Positions 16,278-23,330 of a DNA stretch of 64,000 nucleotides are shown here, piece after piece. Every line of letters begins with the position of its first letter. Position 1 is the first letter of the stretch. The translations under genes were made by a program, and so were the position numbers. Origin of the DNA: Emticicia sp. 21SJ11W-3 (GTDB lineage Bacteria; Bacteroidota; Bacteroidia; Cytophagales; Spirosomataceae); the NCBI RefSeq assembly GCF_024138715.1, contig NZ_CP092074.1, forward strand, positions 4,774,001-4,838,000, read 5' to 3'. A model generated the notes under the pieces. It saw only the letters and a program-made list of their open reading frames with translations. It was not told where the DNA came from and did not search any database.

Positions 16278-16547
16278 TTAAACTGGATAATTCCAGGGGC
16301 AATGATCACAACAATAATGTGTTCCGTTTTGACCTGCCAGATATACGGCATTCTTTTTTGAAACACCGTTCGAATCATAAGGGGCAGGTTTCCAATAAGT
16401 GGTTACAACTGTAGTATAGCTTTTGAGGTAGGCATCCCACATGGTATGATAAACTTTCTGTTGATAGCCGCATTGACCACCCCCCAGAATTTTTGCCATT
16501 TCTGATTTTGACAATGAAGAACTTTTGAATTTTAACAGTTTTTCCAT
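16278..16547 (-). CDS. Double-glycine-leader precursor peptide with CC-x-x-C tail
   Basis: An 89-residue precursor. The leader ends LSKSEMAKILGG, a textbook double-glycine pattern (Leu -12, Ser -11, Glu -8, Met -7, Ile -4, Gly-Gly). The core of about 66 residues is rich in Tyr, Thr and Trp, with four cysteines: QCG near the start and HYCCDHC near the end. The gene lies 28 bp downstream of the VKOR fusion and upstream of a TlpA gene, so oxidative folding of the core is a natural guess. Two remnants (14431-14565, 12852-12950) seem to carry versions of the same C-terminal motif. I do not recognise the core family. Confidence 0.82.
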   Translation of the reverse strand: MEKLLKFKSSSLSKSEMAKILGGGQCGYQQKVYHTMWDAYLKSYTTVVTTYWKPAPYDSNGVSKKNAVYLAGQNGTHYCCDHCPWNYPV

Positions 16548-16575
16548 GATTCTTAAATGTTAAATTGAGAATTAT

Positions 16576-18195
16576 TTAAGTTTGATTTGCAAATCCTAGA
16601 TTGAATTGATTCCTGACTATTTTACCCAGATCATCGGCCTGATATGTTTTAGGGATAAACCTGTTATTAAGGAATCTAACTGGTGCTTCTCTGATATTTG
16701 CCATTTCCAACCATCTTAAATGCAGAGCCATTTGTTCTCGTCCATTTTTGTTATCATTTTTTATTCCAAATTTTGCCTCCCATTTCTCTATGTCTTTGTT
16801 ATTATCGTTAAACCATTCATCCAAAGCAGTTTTTATATCAATACCGTTGGCCTGACCCAATATCTGAGATGCAACCTTACCTCCCTCATCGTGTGCAGCC
16901 ATTGATGCGGCCAAAACTATATCAATCTTTATATTACCCTCGTTCTCTATCAATCTTTTCGCGGCAAAATAAGATTGCCTACAAGAGCCACACCCGGGGC
17001 TCAATATCAAGAGTAAATGATTGCCGGCATCATTGTTGCCCATTTGTATGGTCTGCATTCCATCAAAAAACGGAGGCAGAAATGTTTCTTTACTAAATAT
17101 TGAATTCATAAAATCGGTGTTGAACTTTAGTTTTTGTAGTTCAACGTAAAGACTATCTGCCCGCAATGATTTTATAAGGAGGCCTTTTATTAATACCCAG
17201 AGAACAGGGGTAATCAGAAAAGCTATTAGTGCAATTTTATACGAAAAAGTAGCAGGTAAACTAGTATTTATTGGCCAGTTGATTAAAAACTCTACCCATA
17301 ATAAAACTTGTATACTAAGGCATAAGACACACCATTTCCGAACAACAAAACCCTGATAATAAACAGACCATAGGGTGTAAGGCATCACCATAACACCCAG
17401 AATCTGAATGAAAGGTATGGCACGTACTCCATCAAAAAGCAGTGCTAAAAAACCACCTGAAAAATAAAAAAACCCGATTTCTGCCCATGATATCCATCCA
17501 AATAGCTTTGCCGCCGGAGAATTTAATACAGAATCACAGTTTGATTTATTATTTAATTTACACACACTTTGCAGAAATGAGTTGCCGGCATCAAGACTAT
17601 ACCAAACCAACATGGCAGAAATAGTTAATCCGATAGTTTTAGATAGCAGCAAACCGTAATACAGCTGGTTGTTATGAAATAAAATCTCCTGAAAAGTTTC
17701 AAAGCCCATCATACCCAAGATTACTAGCAGACCTACCACAAAAAATGGCAAACGCAAACCATTCAGAATTTCATTTCTACGATTTTGCTTAAAGTTTGGC
17801 TCACCAGATTCTTCATTGGGCTCTATTAATAAAGTTATTCCCTGCCATTTATGCGTAAAGTTGGTAATTGATTCTTTACGTATCCCTTCCATGTCATGTC
17901 TCCATTCAATTGTATCGTTCTCAACTTTGGTAATCGTCACAAAACTGCCACCATTGTCGTCAAAATAGGCAATAGCAGGCAACGGAATTTCGTAGAGCTG
18001 CCCGGGGTCAAGTCTGGTTGCCAGATTGGGTATATGCAGTTCATTCAGTATTTCACTTATACCTAGTATTGAAGTCGGATGATTATGCTGAAGAATGGCA
18101 CTTTTGAGGCTTGTTTCAGTAACCTTAACTTTTGAAATGGTTAATAGTTGCCAAAGTGCTTCAAATACATTTTTTTCATTCATGTTTAATCTCAT
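16576..18195 (-). CDS. C39-like / vitamin K epoxide reductase / thioredoxin fusion protein
   Basis: A 539-aa membrane protein. Residues about 1-115 are a C39-like domain without the catalytic Cys. About 150-340 form a VKOR domain with the loop pair around NKSNCDSVLNSPAAKLFG and the active-site pair WCVLC. About 365-535 form a DsbA/thioredoxin-type domain with PGCGSCRQSY. Such VKOR-Trx fusions make disulfides by passing electrons to quinones. The C39-like part may hold a double-glycine peptide; this is inference. Its start overlaps the stop of the GT1 gene (ATGA), and the precursor peptide follows within 28 bp, so the three form one operon. Broken copies are at 6652-7370 and 9556-9642. Confidence 0.92.
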   Translation of the reverse strand: MRLNMNEKNVFEALWQLLTISKVKVTETSLKSAILQHNHPTSILGISEILNELHIPNLATRLDPGQLYEIPLPAIAYFDDNGGSFVTITKVENDTIEWRHDMEGIRKESITNFTHKWQGITLLIEPNEESGEPNFKQNRRNEILNGLRLPFFVVGLLVILGMMGFETFQEILFHNNQLYYGLLLSKTIGLTISAMLVWYSLDAGNSFLQSVCKLNNKSNCDSVLNSPAAKLFGWISWAEIGFFYFSGGFLALLFDGVRAIPFIQILGVMVMPYTLWSVYYQGFVVRKWCVLCLSIQVLLWVEFLINWPINTSLPATFSYKIALIAFLITPVLWVLIKGLLIKSLRADSLYVELQKLKFNTDFMNSIFSKETFLPPFFDGMQTIQMGNNDAGNHLLLILSPGCGSCRQSYFAAKRLIENEGNIKIDIVLAASMAAHDEGGKVASQILGQANGIDIKTALDEWFNDNNKDIEKWEAKFGIKNDNKNGREQMALHLRWLEMANIREAPVRFLNNRFIPKTYQADDLGKIVRNQFNLGFANQT

Positions 18196-19550
18196 AGTCC
18201 TAGCTGATTAAGTATTACCTGATTCCTTTGATGCGAATAACAGCTTTTTATTTTTTGCAAACTTTCGGTGGTTTTTTCTTTAAATACCTCGTGATTTAAA
18301 AGCCTTTCAATTTTTGATTTCATATCATTTGTACGTTCATAGGCAAAATTCCCCCTCAACCCTATACCATGATACTCCACCTTCAAGCCGTTTCCATTCT
18401 GGTCGTAGTGCATATCCAGCGGATAAACCATCATCGGCACCCCAAACTCAATGGCTTCTTTAATTGAACCCAAACCGCCATGGGTTATAAATAAATCGCT
18501 CTCTTCGAGTACCTCAAGCTGTGGTACTCTTGAAAAAAAACAGATGTTACCCCCTGCCTTTAACTGAGATTTGAATGTCTCAATAACAAACCGGTTGACA
18601 GATATGATAAGTTGAATATTACCAAGCTCATGTATTACCTCAACCAGATTGGAGACAAAATTCAGAAGTGTTCTATCCGGCCCGGCATAATAAGTACCAA
18701 AACTGCAATAGATAATTTTTTGCCCGTTTGCCCGATGCTTTTTAATATCTGGCCATAATTCGGCAAAAGAAGTGTCCAATTCAGTATCCTGCCTTTGCGA
18801 GCGGGTACAAAGACCCAGATAATACTGCCATTCCTGCCTTACATGAGGCGAAACCTCAAATTCAAGCGGTGCTGCAATCAACTCCGGCACCCCCCGGAAC
18901 ATCTTTGTGAAATGATTTTCTTTGTCTAACGTGTTCTCTGACACTCCGCTTTCTTGAAATATGCGCTTTTCCTGTCGCTGGTTCAGGTATGCAAGAATGC
19001 TTCGTTTAGGATGGGTAAAATTCCACCAGAAACCCGGCTTTCCTTTTATTTTCTTAGGTTCAATTGCCCTGTTTTTTAACCAGGCCCCCTCTGATACTAT
19101 CGGATAACCATTTACCCTATACGTAGACAACATGGGATTGAAAAAAACTATATTCAGGCTTTGATTGAGTGATTTCAGTACCAGATAGTCGGTACTACTA
19201 AATATGTCAATAACAACACTTGCGGGTTTTACTACTTCTAAAATACGGCTTAATTCATTCTGGCGATACCTGAATAGCTCGTTGTTCCAGTATGCCTTTG
19301 ATAAACTCCAGAAACTGACCTTTTTTTTCTTTTCAATGGCAATAAAAGTACTTTCCATGTTGAACATCACTTTTACGCCACTTTGTCTGATTGCCTTATA
19401 ACCGTTTTTTTCAACTAAATCTGCCAGTATATCATCGGTTACTGCAAAGTAAATTTCGTACTTATCGGCAAGTAAATCGGCTACATACATAGCAGGCATT
19501 ACGTGGCTACGAATAGAAGCCGGTATAAAAAGTAAACCGGGGAGTTTCAT
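18192..19550 (-). CDS. GT1-family (UDP-glycosyltransferase/MGT-like) glycosyltransferase
   Basis: A 452-aa GT-B fold enzyme. The N-terminal half begins LPGLLFIPASIRSHVMPAM. The C-terminal donor-binding half carries CSFGTYY and the GT1 signature THGGLGSIKEAIEFGVPMM, followed by a DQNGNG stretch. Family members move a sugar from a nucleotide donor to small molecules or peptides. It is the first gene of the minus-strand operon with the VKOR fusion and the 89-aa precursor, so the peptide is a plausible acceptor; the substrate cannot be read from sequence. The divergent HTH gene lies 313 bp away. Confidence 0.88.
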   Translation of the reverse strand: MKLPGLLFIPASIRSHVMPAMYVADLLADKYEIYFAVTDDILADLVEKNGYKAIRQSGVKVMFNMESTFIAIEKKKKVSFWSLSKAYWNNELFRYRQNELSRILEVVKPASVVIDIFSSTDYLVLKSLNQSLNIVFFNPMLSTYRVNGYPIVSEGAWLKNRAIEPKKIKGKPGFWWNFTHPKRSILAYLNQRQEKRIFQESGVSENTLDKENHFTKMFRGVPELIAAPLEFEVSPHVRQEWQYYLGLCTRSQRQDTELDTSFAELWPDIKKHRANGQKIIYCSFGTYYAGPDRTLLNFVSNLVEVIHELGNIQLIISVNRFVIETFKSQLKAGGNICFFSRVPQLEVLEESDLFITHGGLGSIKEAIEFGVPMMVYPLDMHYDQNGNGLKVEYHGIGLRGNFAYERTNDMKSKIERLLNHEVFKEKTTESLQKIKSCYSHQRNQVILNQLGL

Positions 19551-19617
19551 AAAAGTAGTTTGATAGTCACATGTAAAAGTTAAAGGCTGTTTTCTAAAAA
19601 CAAACTGTCCTAAAACC

Positions 19618-19652
19618 TTTACAAATCAAATTTGTGGGTTTTGATTTGTAAA
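19618..19652. promoter_or_regulatory. 13-bp inverted repeat between GT1 gene and HTH gene
   Basis: TTTACAAATCAAA (19618-19630) and its exact complement (19640-19652) are separated by 9 bases, in the 313-bp gap between the divergent cluster operon and the HTH gene. It could be an operator for the HTH protein or an mRNA hairpin in the leader of the GT1 operon. The rest of the gap (19551-19863) holds AT-rich promoter-like sequence only. Confidence 0.5.
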
Positions 19653-19701
19653 ATCAATCAAAACACTAATAATAAAATAATAATAAATCTTAATAAAATT
19701 C

Positions 19702-19709
19702 TATATTTG
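19702..19709 (+). promoter_or_regulatory. TAnnTTTG -7 box, candidate promoter of the HTH gene
   Basis: TATATTTG fits the Bacteroidota -7 consensus exactly. It lies about 155 bp before the HTH start. I see no good -33 TTTG at the right distance, so this is tentative. Confidence 0.3.
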
Positions 19710-19863
19710 CAATGCCCGCAGTTATTAACTTTGTACAGCTGCCTGACTATAAAGCACTTAACTTAAATACCGAATTATTAACTATTGACTATTCAAATAA
19801 TATTTTTTACTTTGCGTTACTCTATTTAGTTACTGAATACTAATCCTTAACTATATTGCTGCG

Positions 19864-20259
19864 ATGAAACCTATAGAAGAAGCTCTCTTTAATTATCAAT
19901 TAGAGAAGAGATTAACACAACATGAAATGGCCGCGTTACTCAATGTTTCGCAAGCCACCTACAACAACTGGATTAACCAAAAATCCACTGTTTCACCCAA
20001 GTATTATCCCGTAATCACCAAGGTTTGCGGCATAGAGGTCTCTTACCAAACTTCAGGCAAGAAGCGTGCTGATTCTATTGAAAACAAAACCCATGAAAAT
20101 GAGCTTAAATTGTATCAGAAATTTACTCAGAATTTAGAAGAACAAATTGCTTATCTGAAAGAGCGGGCAGGTGAATTGCAGTTTAAGTTGCAGGAAAAAG
20201 AAACAATTCTCAGAAGTCAGCAGGAAGAAATTAATATGTTAAGAAAGCAGCTGGTATGA
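19864..20259 (+). CDS. XRE-type helix-turn-helix regulator with coiled-coil tail
   Basis: A 131-aa protein. Residues about 7-55 form a helix-turn-helix (RLTQHEMAALLNVSQATYNNWIN), and about 75-131 a Glu/Lys/Gln-rich heptad coiled coil likely used to dimerise. It is transcribed away from the peptide locus and is the only regulator-like gene inside it, so it is a candidate controller acting on 19618-19652. Small HTH proteins of this kind are common next to Bacteroidota accessory clusters. It has no sensor or enzymatic domain. Confidence 0.8.
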   Translation: MKPIEEALFNYQLEKRLTQHEMAALLNVSQATYNNWINQKSTVSPKYYPVITKVCGIEVSYQTSGKKRADSIENKTHENELKLYQKFTQNLEEQIAYLKERAGELQFKLQEKETILRSQQEEINMLRKQLV

Positions 20260-20625
20260 ACTGTGCATTTTATAACCGGCTATTATGCAATTAATTGCCG
20301 GCAGATAATGCCCTGAAGTTAGGATGCACGCTCACTTTTTTGTTTTGTTGGCCTCTTCTTCAAAGAAAGAAAACTACAGGCTTCTTCTTTGACGCTTGGC
20401 TTTTTTATACTTTCAGGCTAAAACAGGTAAAATTAAGGGCACTCCTTGCAGACTTATCTTTCTCTATTTCTTTGAGGGTCTTGGCTTTTTTGTTTGCGAC
20501 AAGCCCCTCTATCATTTATGGTATAATTAATAGTGAACACCTAATTGGAATCTTTTTAAACCTACGGGCGAAAACAGATAATAGTGCAAACATGAATAAA
20601 CACAGATTTCGCATTGAGTAAAGAA
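20260..20625. other. Gene-free stretch
   Basis: Between the HTH gene and the 469-aa TlpA gene, which converge here. A 108-codon frame is open on the plus strand (20295-20621) but its composition is not protein-like. I see no strong terminator; a 5-bp GC stem near 20276-20301 is too weak to call. Confidence 0.4.
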
Positions 20626-22035
20626 CTAATTGATAGGTTTATTATCTAGCACTTTTTGGAGAATAATACTGGTTTTATTATCTGAAGGACGAGGAGCAAA
20701 GTTCATTGCAATTTTACCGGCCTTGTCAATAATTAAATAATGAGGAATAGATTTTAAATTTATAGAGTTGCTTAATTTTTGTAGTTGTTCCTCTTTTAAC
20801 ACAACATGTAATCCCTGTAAGTCAGGATGATTTTTTAAAAACATTCTCCATTTATCTTTATCACTATCTTGAGATGCATAGATAAACACCAGGTCTTCTC
20901 TATCTTTAAATTTTTTTCTTAAGTTTATAGAATGACTAAACTCCTTTATACATGGCGCACACCAAGTAGCCCAAAAATCTACGTATATAACTTTACCTTT
21001 TAATTCTGACAACTTAATGGTAGTTCCATCATCTTTTTCTAAGCTTAAATCAGGAATACTACTATAAATTAACAATCTTAACTTATCTCTTAAAATAGCC
21101 AGATACTCTGCGTTTTTTATATATTTTTCAGATAAATAGGTTGTATCATCAGAATAATGAATAGCGCGAATCTGAGATTCCATAAAATAGAAGAGCATAA
21201 GGTCTTTAATCTCTGTATCTAATGAAAGTGTATTAATCGTATTAATTCCATTCTTTTGGTATTCAGCTATTATCAACTTTTGAGGTGTGGTTTCAAGTTC
21301 CTTTTTATTAAATTTATTAACAAATGAAGATGTGGCTAAATAAGTTGTGTACATACGCAGCATAGGTATAAACATGTTATTGCCATAAGACAAATTCTTG
21401 CTTTTTATATCAAGCAATTCTGCTGATATTTGAAAATAATCAGGTACTTTTTCAGTCTTATCACTATAATATGATAAAGTTTTAATTAATTTTTGCCAAT
21501 TGCTGTAATTTACAAACCGACTTCTTAAAAGTTTTTTATCTAAAGAAGAAACAGAAATACTATCACAAAGTTTTTGAAGCAAATCTTCATGTTTCTGAAG
21601 TAAATCCTGCAGAGCTATCGGAAATTCGGTCTCGCCATCACACCTTATTAAACTCTTACCATTATATCTGTAATTCTGAGTTAAATCATTTTGCTTTTGT
21701 AAATAATCATTAATTGAATCCCCAAATTTCACCTCCAATGGGCCATCTTTCAATTCTTTGATTGTTAAACTATAACTTTGGTTGGGTTTTAAATAGACAT
21801 TTATATTTGTAGTATTAATTTTCAATAAGTAAAAGCCAGGATTGCCCGCTTTAAATTGAAAAGCATTTTTTTTAATCTCCTTTTCTGAAAAAATTATCTT
21901 GTTGCTATTAAATATTTCTTTAGACAACTGAATGGAATCAATTATCGACAACTCAGGCACTTTTATTTCAATGCTTATTTTTTGTGAATAAACTACACTG
22001 CTTATCAGCAGAAAAAAGAAAATAAGATGGCGCAT
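20626..22035 (-). CDS. TlpA-like thioredoxin-domain protein (469 aa)
   Basis: A signal peptide (MRHLIFFFLLISSVVYSQ), an N-terminal DUF4369-like beta domain, a long helical middle and a C-terminal thioredoxin domain. The redox motif is WATWCAPCIKEF and the cis-Pro stretch SIPHYLIIDKAGK. The tail APRPSDNKTS echoes APRPSDPKIRE of the 505- and 470-aa proteins, linking it to the same expansion although it lies beyond the HTH gene. A hairpin and a split peptide-like remnant lie just upstream, again the peptide-hairpin-TlpA order. Confidence 0.85.
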   Translation of the reverse strand: MRHLIFFFLLISSVVYSQKISIEIKVPELSIIDSIQLSKEIFNSNKIIFSEKEIKKNAFQFKAGNPGFYLLKINTTNINVYLKPNQSYSLTIKELKDGPLEVKFGDSINDYLQKQNDLTQNYRYNGKSLIRCDGETEFPIALQDLLQKHEDLLQKLCDSISVSSLDKKLLRSRFVNYSNWQKLIKTLSYYSDKTEKVPDYFQISAELLDIKSKNLSYGNNMFIPMLRMYTTYLATSSFVNKFNKKELETTPQKLIIAEYQKNGINTINTLSLDTEIKDLMLFYFMESQIRAIHYSDDTTYLSEKYIKNAEYLAILRDKLRLLIYSSIPDLSLEKDDGTTIKLSELKGKVIYVDFWATWCAPCIKEFSHSINLRKKFKDREDLVFIYASQDSDKDKWRMFLKNHPDLQGLHVVLKEEQLQKLSNSINLKSIPHYLIIDKAGKIAMNFAPRPSDNKTSIILQKVLDNKPIN

Positions 22036-22050
22036 AATTTTTGATATTGT

Positions 22051-22080
22051 AACCCTTTAATCTTCAGGAATTAAAGGGTT
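22051..22080 (-). promoter_or_regulatory. Perfect 11-bp hairpin upstream of TlpA gene
   Basis: AACCCTTTAAT (22051-22061) pairs with 22070-22080 across an 8-base loop. It lies between the peptide-like ORF (stop at 22094) and the TlpA start (22035). Fourth case of a hairpin in this position. Confidence 0.55.
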
Positions 22081-22093
22081 ATAAATTGATAAG

Positions 22094-22260
22094 CTAAAAA
22101 TGATAATCACAGTAAAAAATGGTACCTGCTTCCGTTTGGGTCTGAGCAGGTGTAACCAGGGTGGCCCCCTTCAAATTTACAAATAATTTCATAAATTTAC
22201 CTTCCTTTTTTACTGCACAATTTTGGCTATTTCATTTATCAGAATTGCCATCTCAATCAT
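22094..22260 (-). pseudogene. Split remnant resembling a double-glycine precursor peptide
   Basis: Two short frames in a 416-bp gene-free gap. The upstream one (22210-22260) ends LINEIAKIVQ then stop, resembling the leader LSKSEMAKILGG of the 89-aa peptide with the Gly-Gly lost. The downstream one (22094-22192, 32 aa) is GATLVTPAQTQTEAG then TIFYCDYHF, with a YC-D element like the other cores. They are in different frames. It is best explained as a frameshifted precursor, though the similarity is short. The rest of the gap to 22451 shows nothing clear. Confidence 0.4.
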
Positions 22261-22451
22261 GCCTTTAAACCTTATTTACTCATATTTTGAGAGACCAAAA
22301 CTAAAAAGCTATACTACGCCCAGAAAACTTAACTATGGGTACTGTTTTCCGGGAATAGTATAGCTAGCTTAACCTCTATTGTATTGTTTTTCTGTTGAAG
22401 TAAAAATTCAGAATCTTAAAGGTTTTATTTTGTAGGTTCGGTTTTTTATGA

Positions 22452-22970
22452 TCAAAAAATCATACAAGTACTGCCGGATGTACTTTTTATGGGGTTTTCT
22501 CTTATTATTTCTTTTAAAATATTGTTTTCTTTAATTGTTACCAGGCCTTTGACCTCTAATTTATTGGCCGGCCTGCACCGAAGCCTGCTTAAAAAATACG
22601 CTACGTTAGTAACCTGCTTATTTACGTTCAGCTCTGCCAGTTTAAACTGCTGCTCAGCTGATGGCCTGTCTTTGAAGCAAGAAAAATAATGCTCAATGTA
22701 TAGCTCTTCCAAAGCTTGTTCGTGAGGCAAGCCATTCATACCTTTTTTTTCAATTACACTCTTAATAAACCTGCAGTCTGCATCATTTACCAGATATATG
22801 GTTCTGATGCTCTCTTCAGTAATTAAATAATTAATGACCGAATCAAAATCTTCTGCCTGCAGCAAAGAAGCGCCGGGATAAGACAGAAAGAAAGCGTCGA
22901 CACCGAATCTGGATTGCAGAAAGGCCTCCATATTTGAAAACGGACAAACAATAAATAGTTTTGCGGCCAT
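22452..22970 (-). CDS. Conserved protein of unknown function (172 aa)
   Basis: A cytosolic-looking protein with no signal or membrane segment. Visible elements are an alternating beta/alpha N-terminal part (AAKLFIVCPF, TIYLVNDADCRF), an EELYIEHYF stretch, and KLAELNVNKQVTNV followed by VKGLVTIKEN. The order of a Cys-bearing loop, an NVxxQV helix and a hydrophobic strand faintly recalls beta-carbonic anhydrases, but the metal ligands are not convincingly present. I treat the function as unknown. Confidence 0.65.
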   Translation of the reverse strand: MAAKLFIVCPFSNMEAFLQSRFGVDAFFLSYPGASLLQAEDFDSVINYLITEESIRTIYLVNDADCRFIKSVIEKKGMNGLPHEQALEELYIEHYFSCFKDRPSAEQQFKLAELNVNKQVTNVAYFLSRLRCRPANKLEVKGLVTIKENNILKEIIRENPIKSTSGSTCMIF

Positions 22971-23013
22971 GTTTTTTTTAGATGAAATTTTATCAACAAC
23001 AGCTTGAGGAACT

Positions 23014-23047
23014 AAGGGCGCGCCGTCATTTCAGCAAGCGCGCCCTT
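23014..23047. terminator. GC-rich 10-bp inverted repeat
   Basis: AAGGGCGCGC (23014-23023) pairs perfectly with 23038-23047 around a 14-base loop, between the 82-aa gene and the 172-aa gene. It could terminate transcription on the minus strand after 23073, but no U-run follows. Confidence 0.5.
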
Positions 23048-23072
23048 CCATTCAATGGCACATAAATTATGC

Positions 23073-23321
23073 TTACATAAGCCGGGCAGATATAACGGCA
23101 TCCAGCTTTATATTGCCACTTTTACTCATGACCAGATTCCTGAACTCAAACAGTTCTTTCTGAAGACCTTTTATTCTAGACTCCCGGTATTTGATGTCTT
23201 CTTCAGTGCTGTCTAAAGCAATCTTACTTTCATGATACCTGATTTTGGCATGTACCATTTGCGTTACAAGCTGCAGGGCATCATTACAGCTGAACTCGCC
23301 ATTTATAAGTTGAATGTTCAT
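23073..23321 (-). CDS. Small conserved hypothetical protein (82 aa)
   Basis: A mainly helical, charged cytosolic protein with a coiled-coil-like middle (ESKIALDSTEEDIKYRESRI). It starts 9 bp after the icd stop on the same strand and is probably co-transcribed with icd. No function is suggested by its sequence. Confidence 0.6.
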   Translation of the reverse strand: MNIQLINGEFSCNDALQLVTQMVHAKIRYHESKIALDSTEEDIKYRESRIKGLQKELFEFRNLVMSKSGNIKLDAVISARLM

Positions 23322-23330
23322 ATTTTTAAT

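Noticed and set aside
20295-20621. 108-codon open frame on the plus strand
   Set aside because: Low-complexity, hydrophobic-aromatic composition without motif, no promoter or plausible neighbour; it looks like chance in AT-rich DNA.
22452-22970. Beta-carbonic anhydrase call for the 172-aa protein
   Set aside because: The resemblance is limited to general pattern; the Cys-His-Cys zinc set is not visible, so it is left as unknown.
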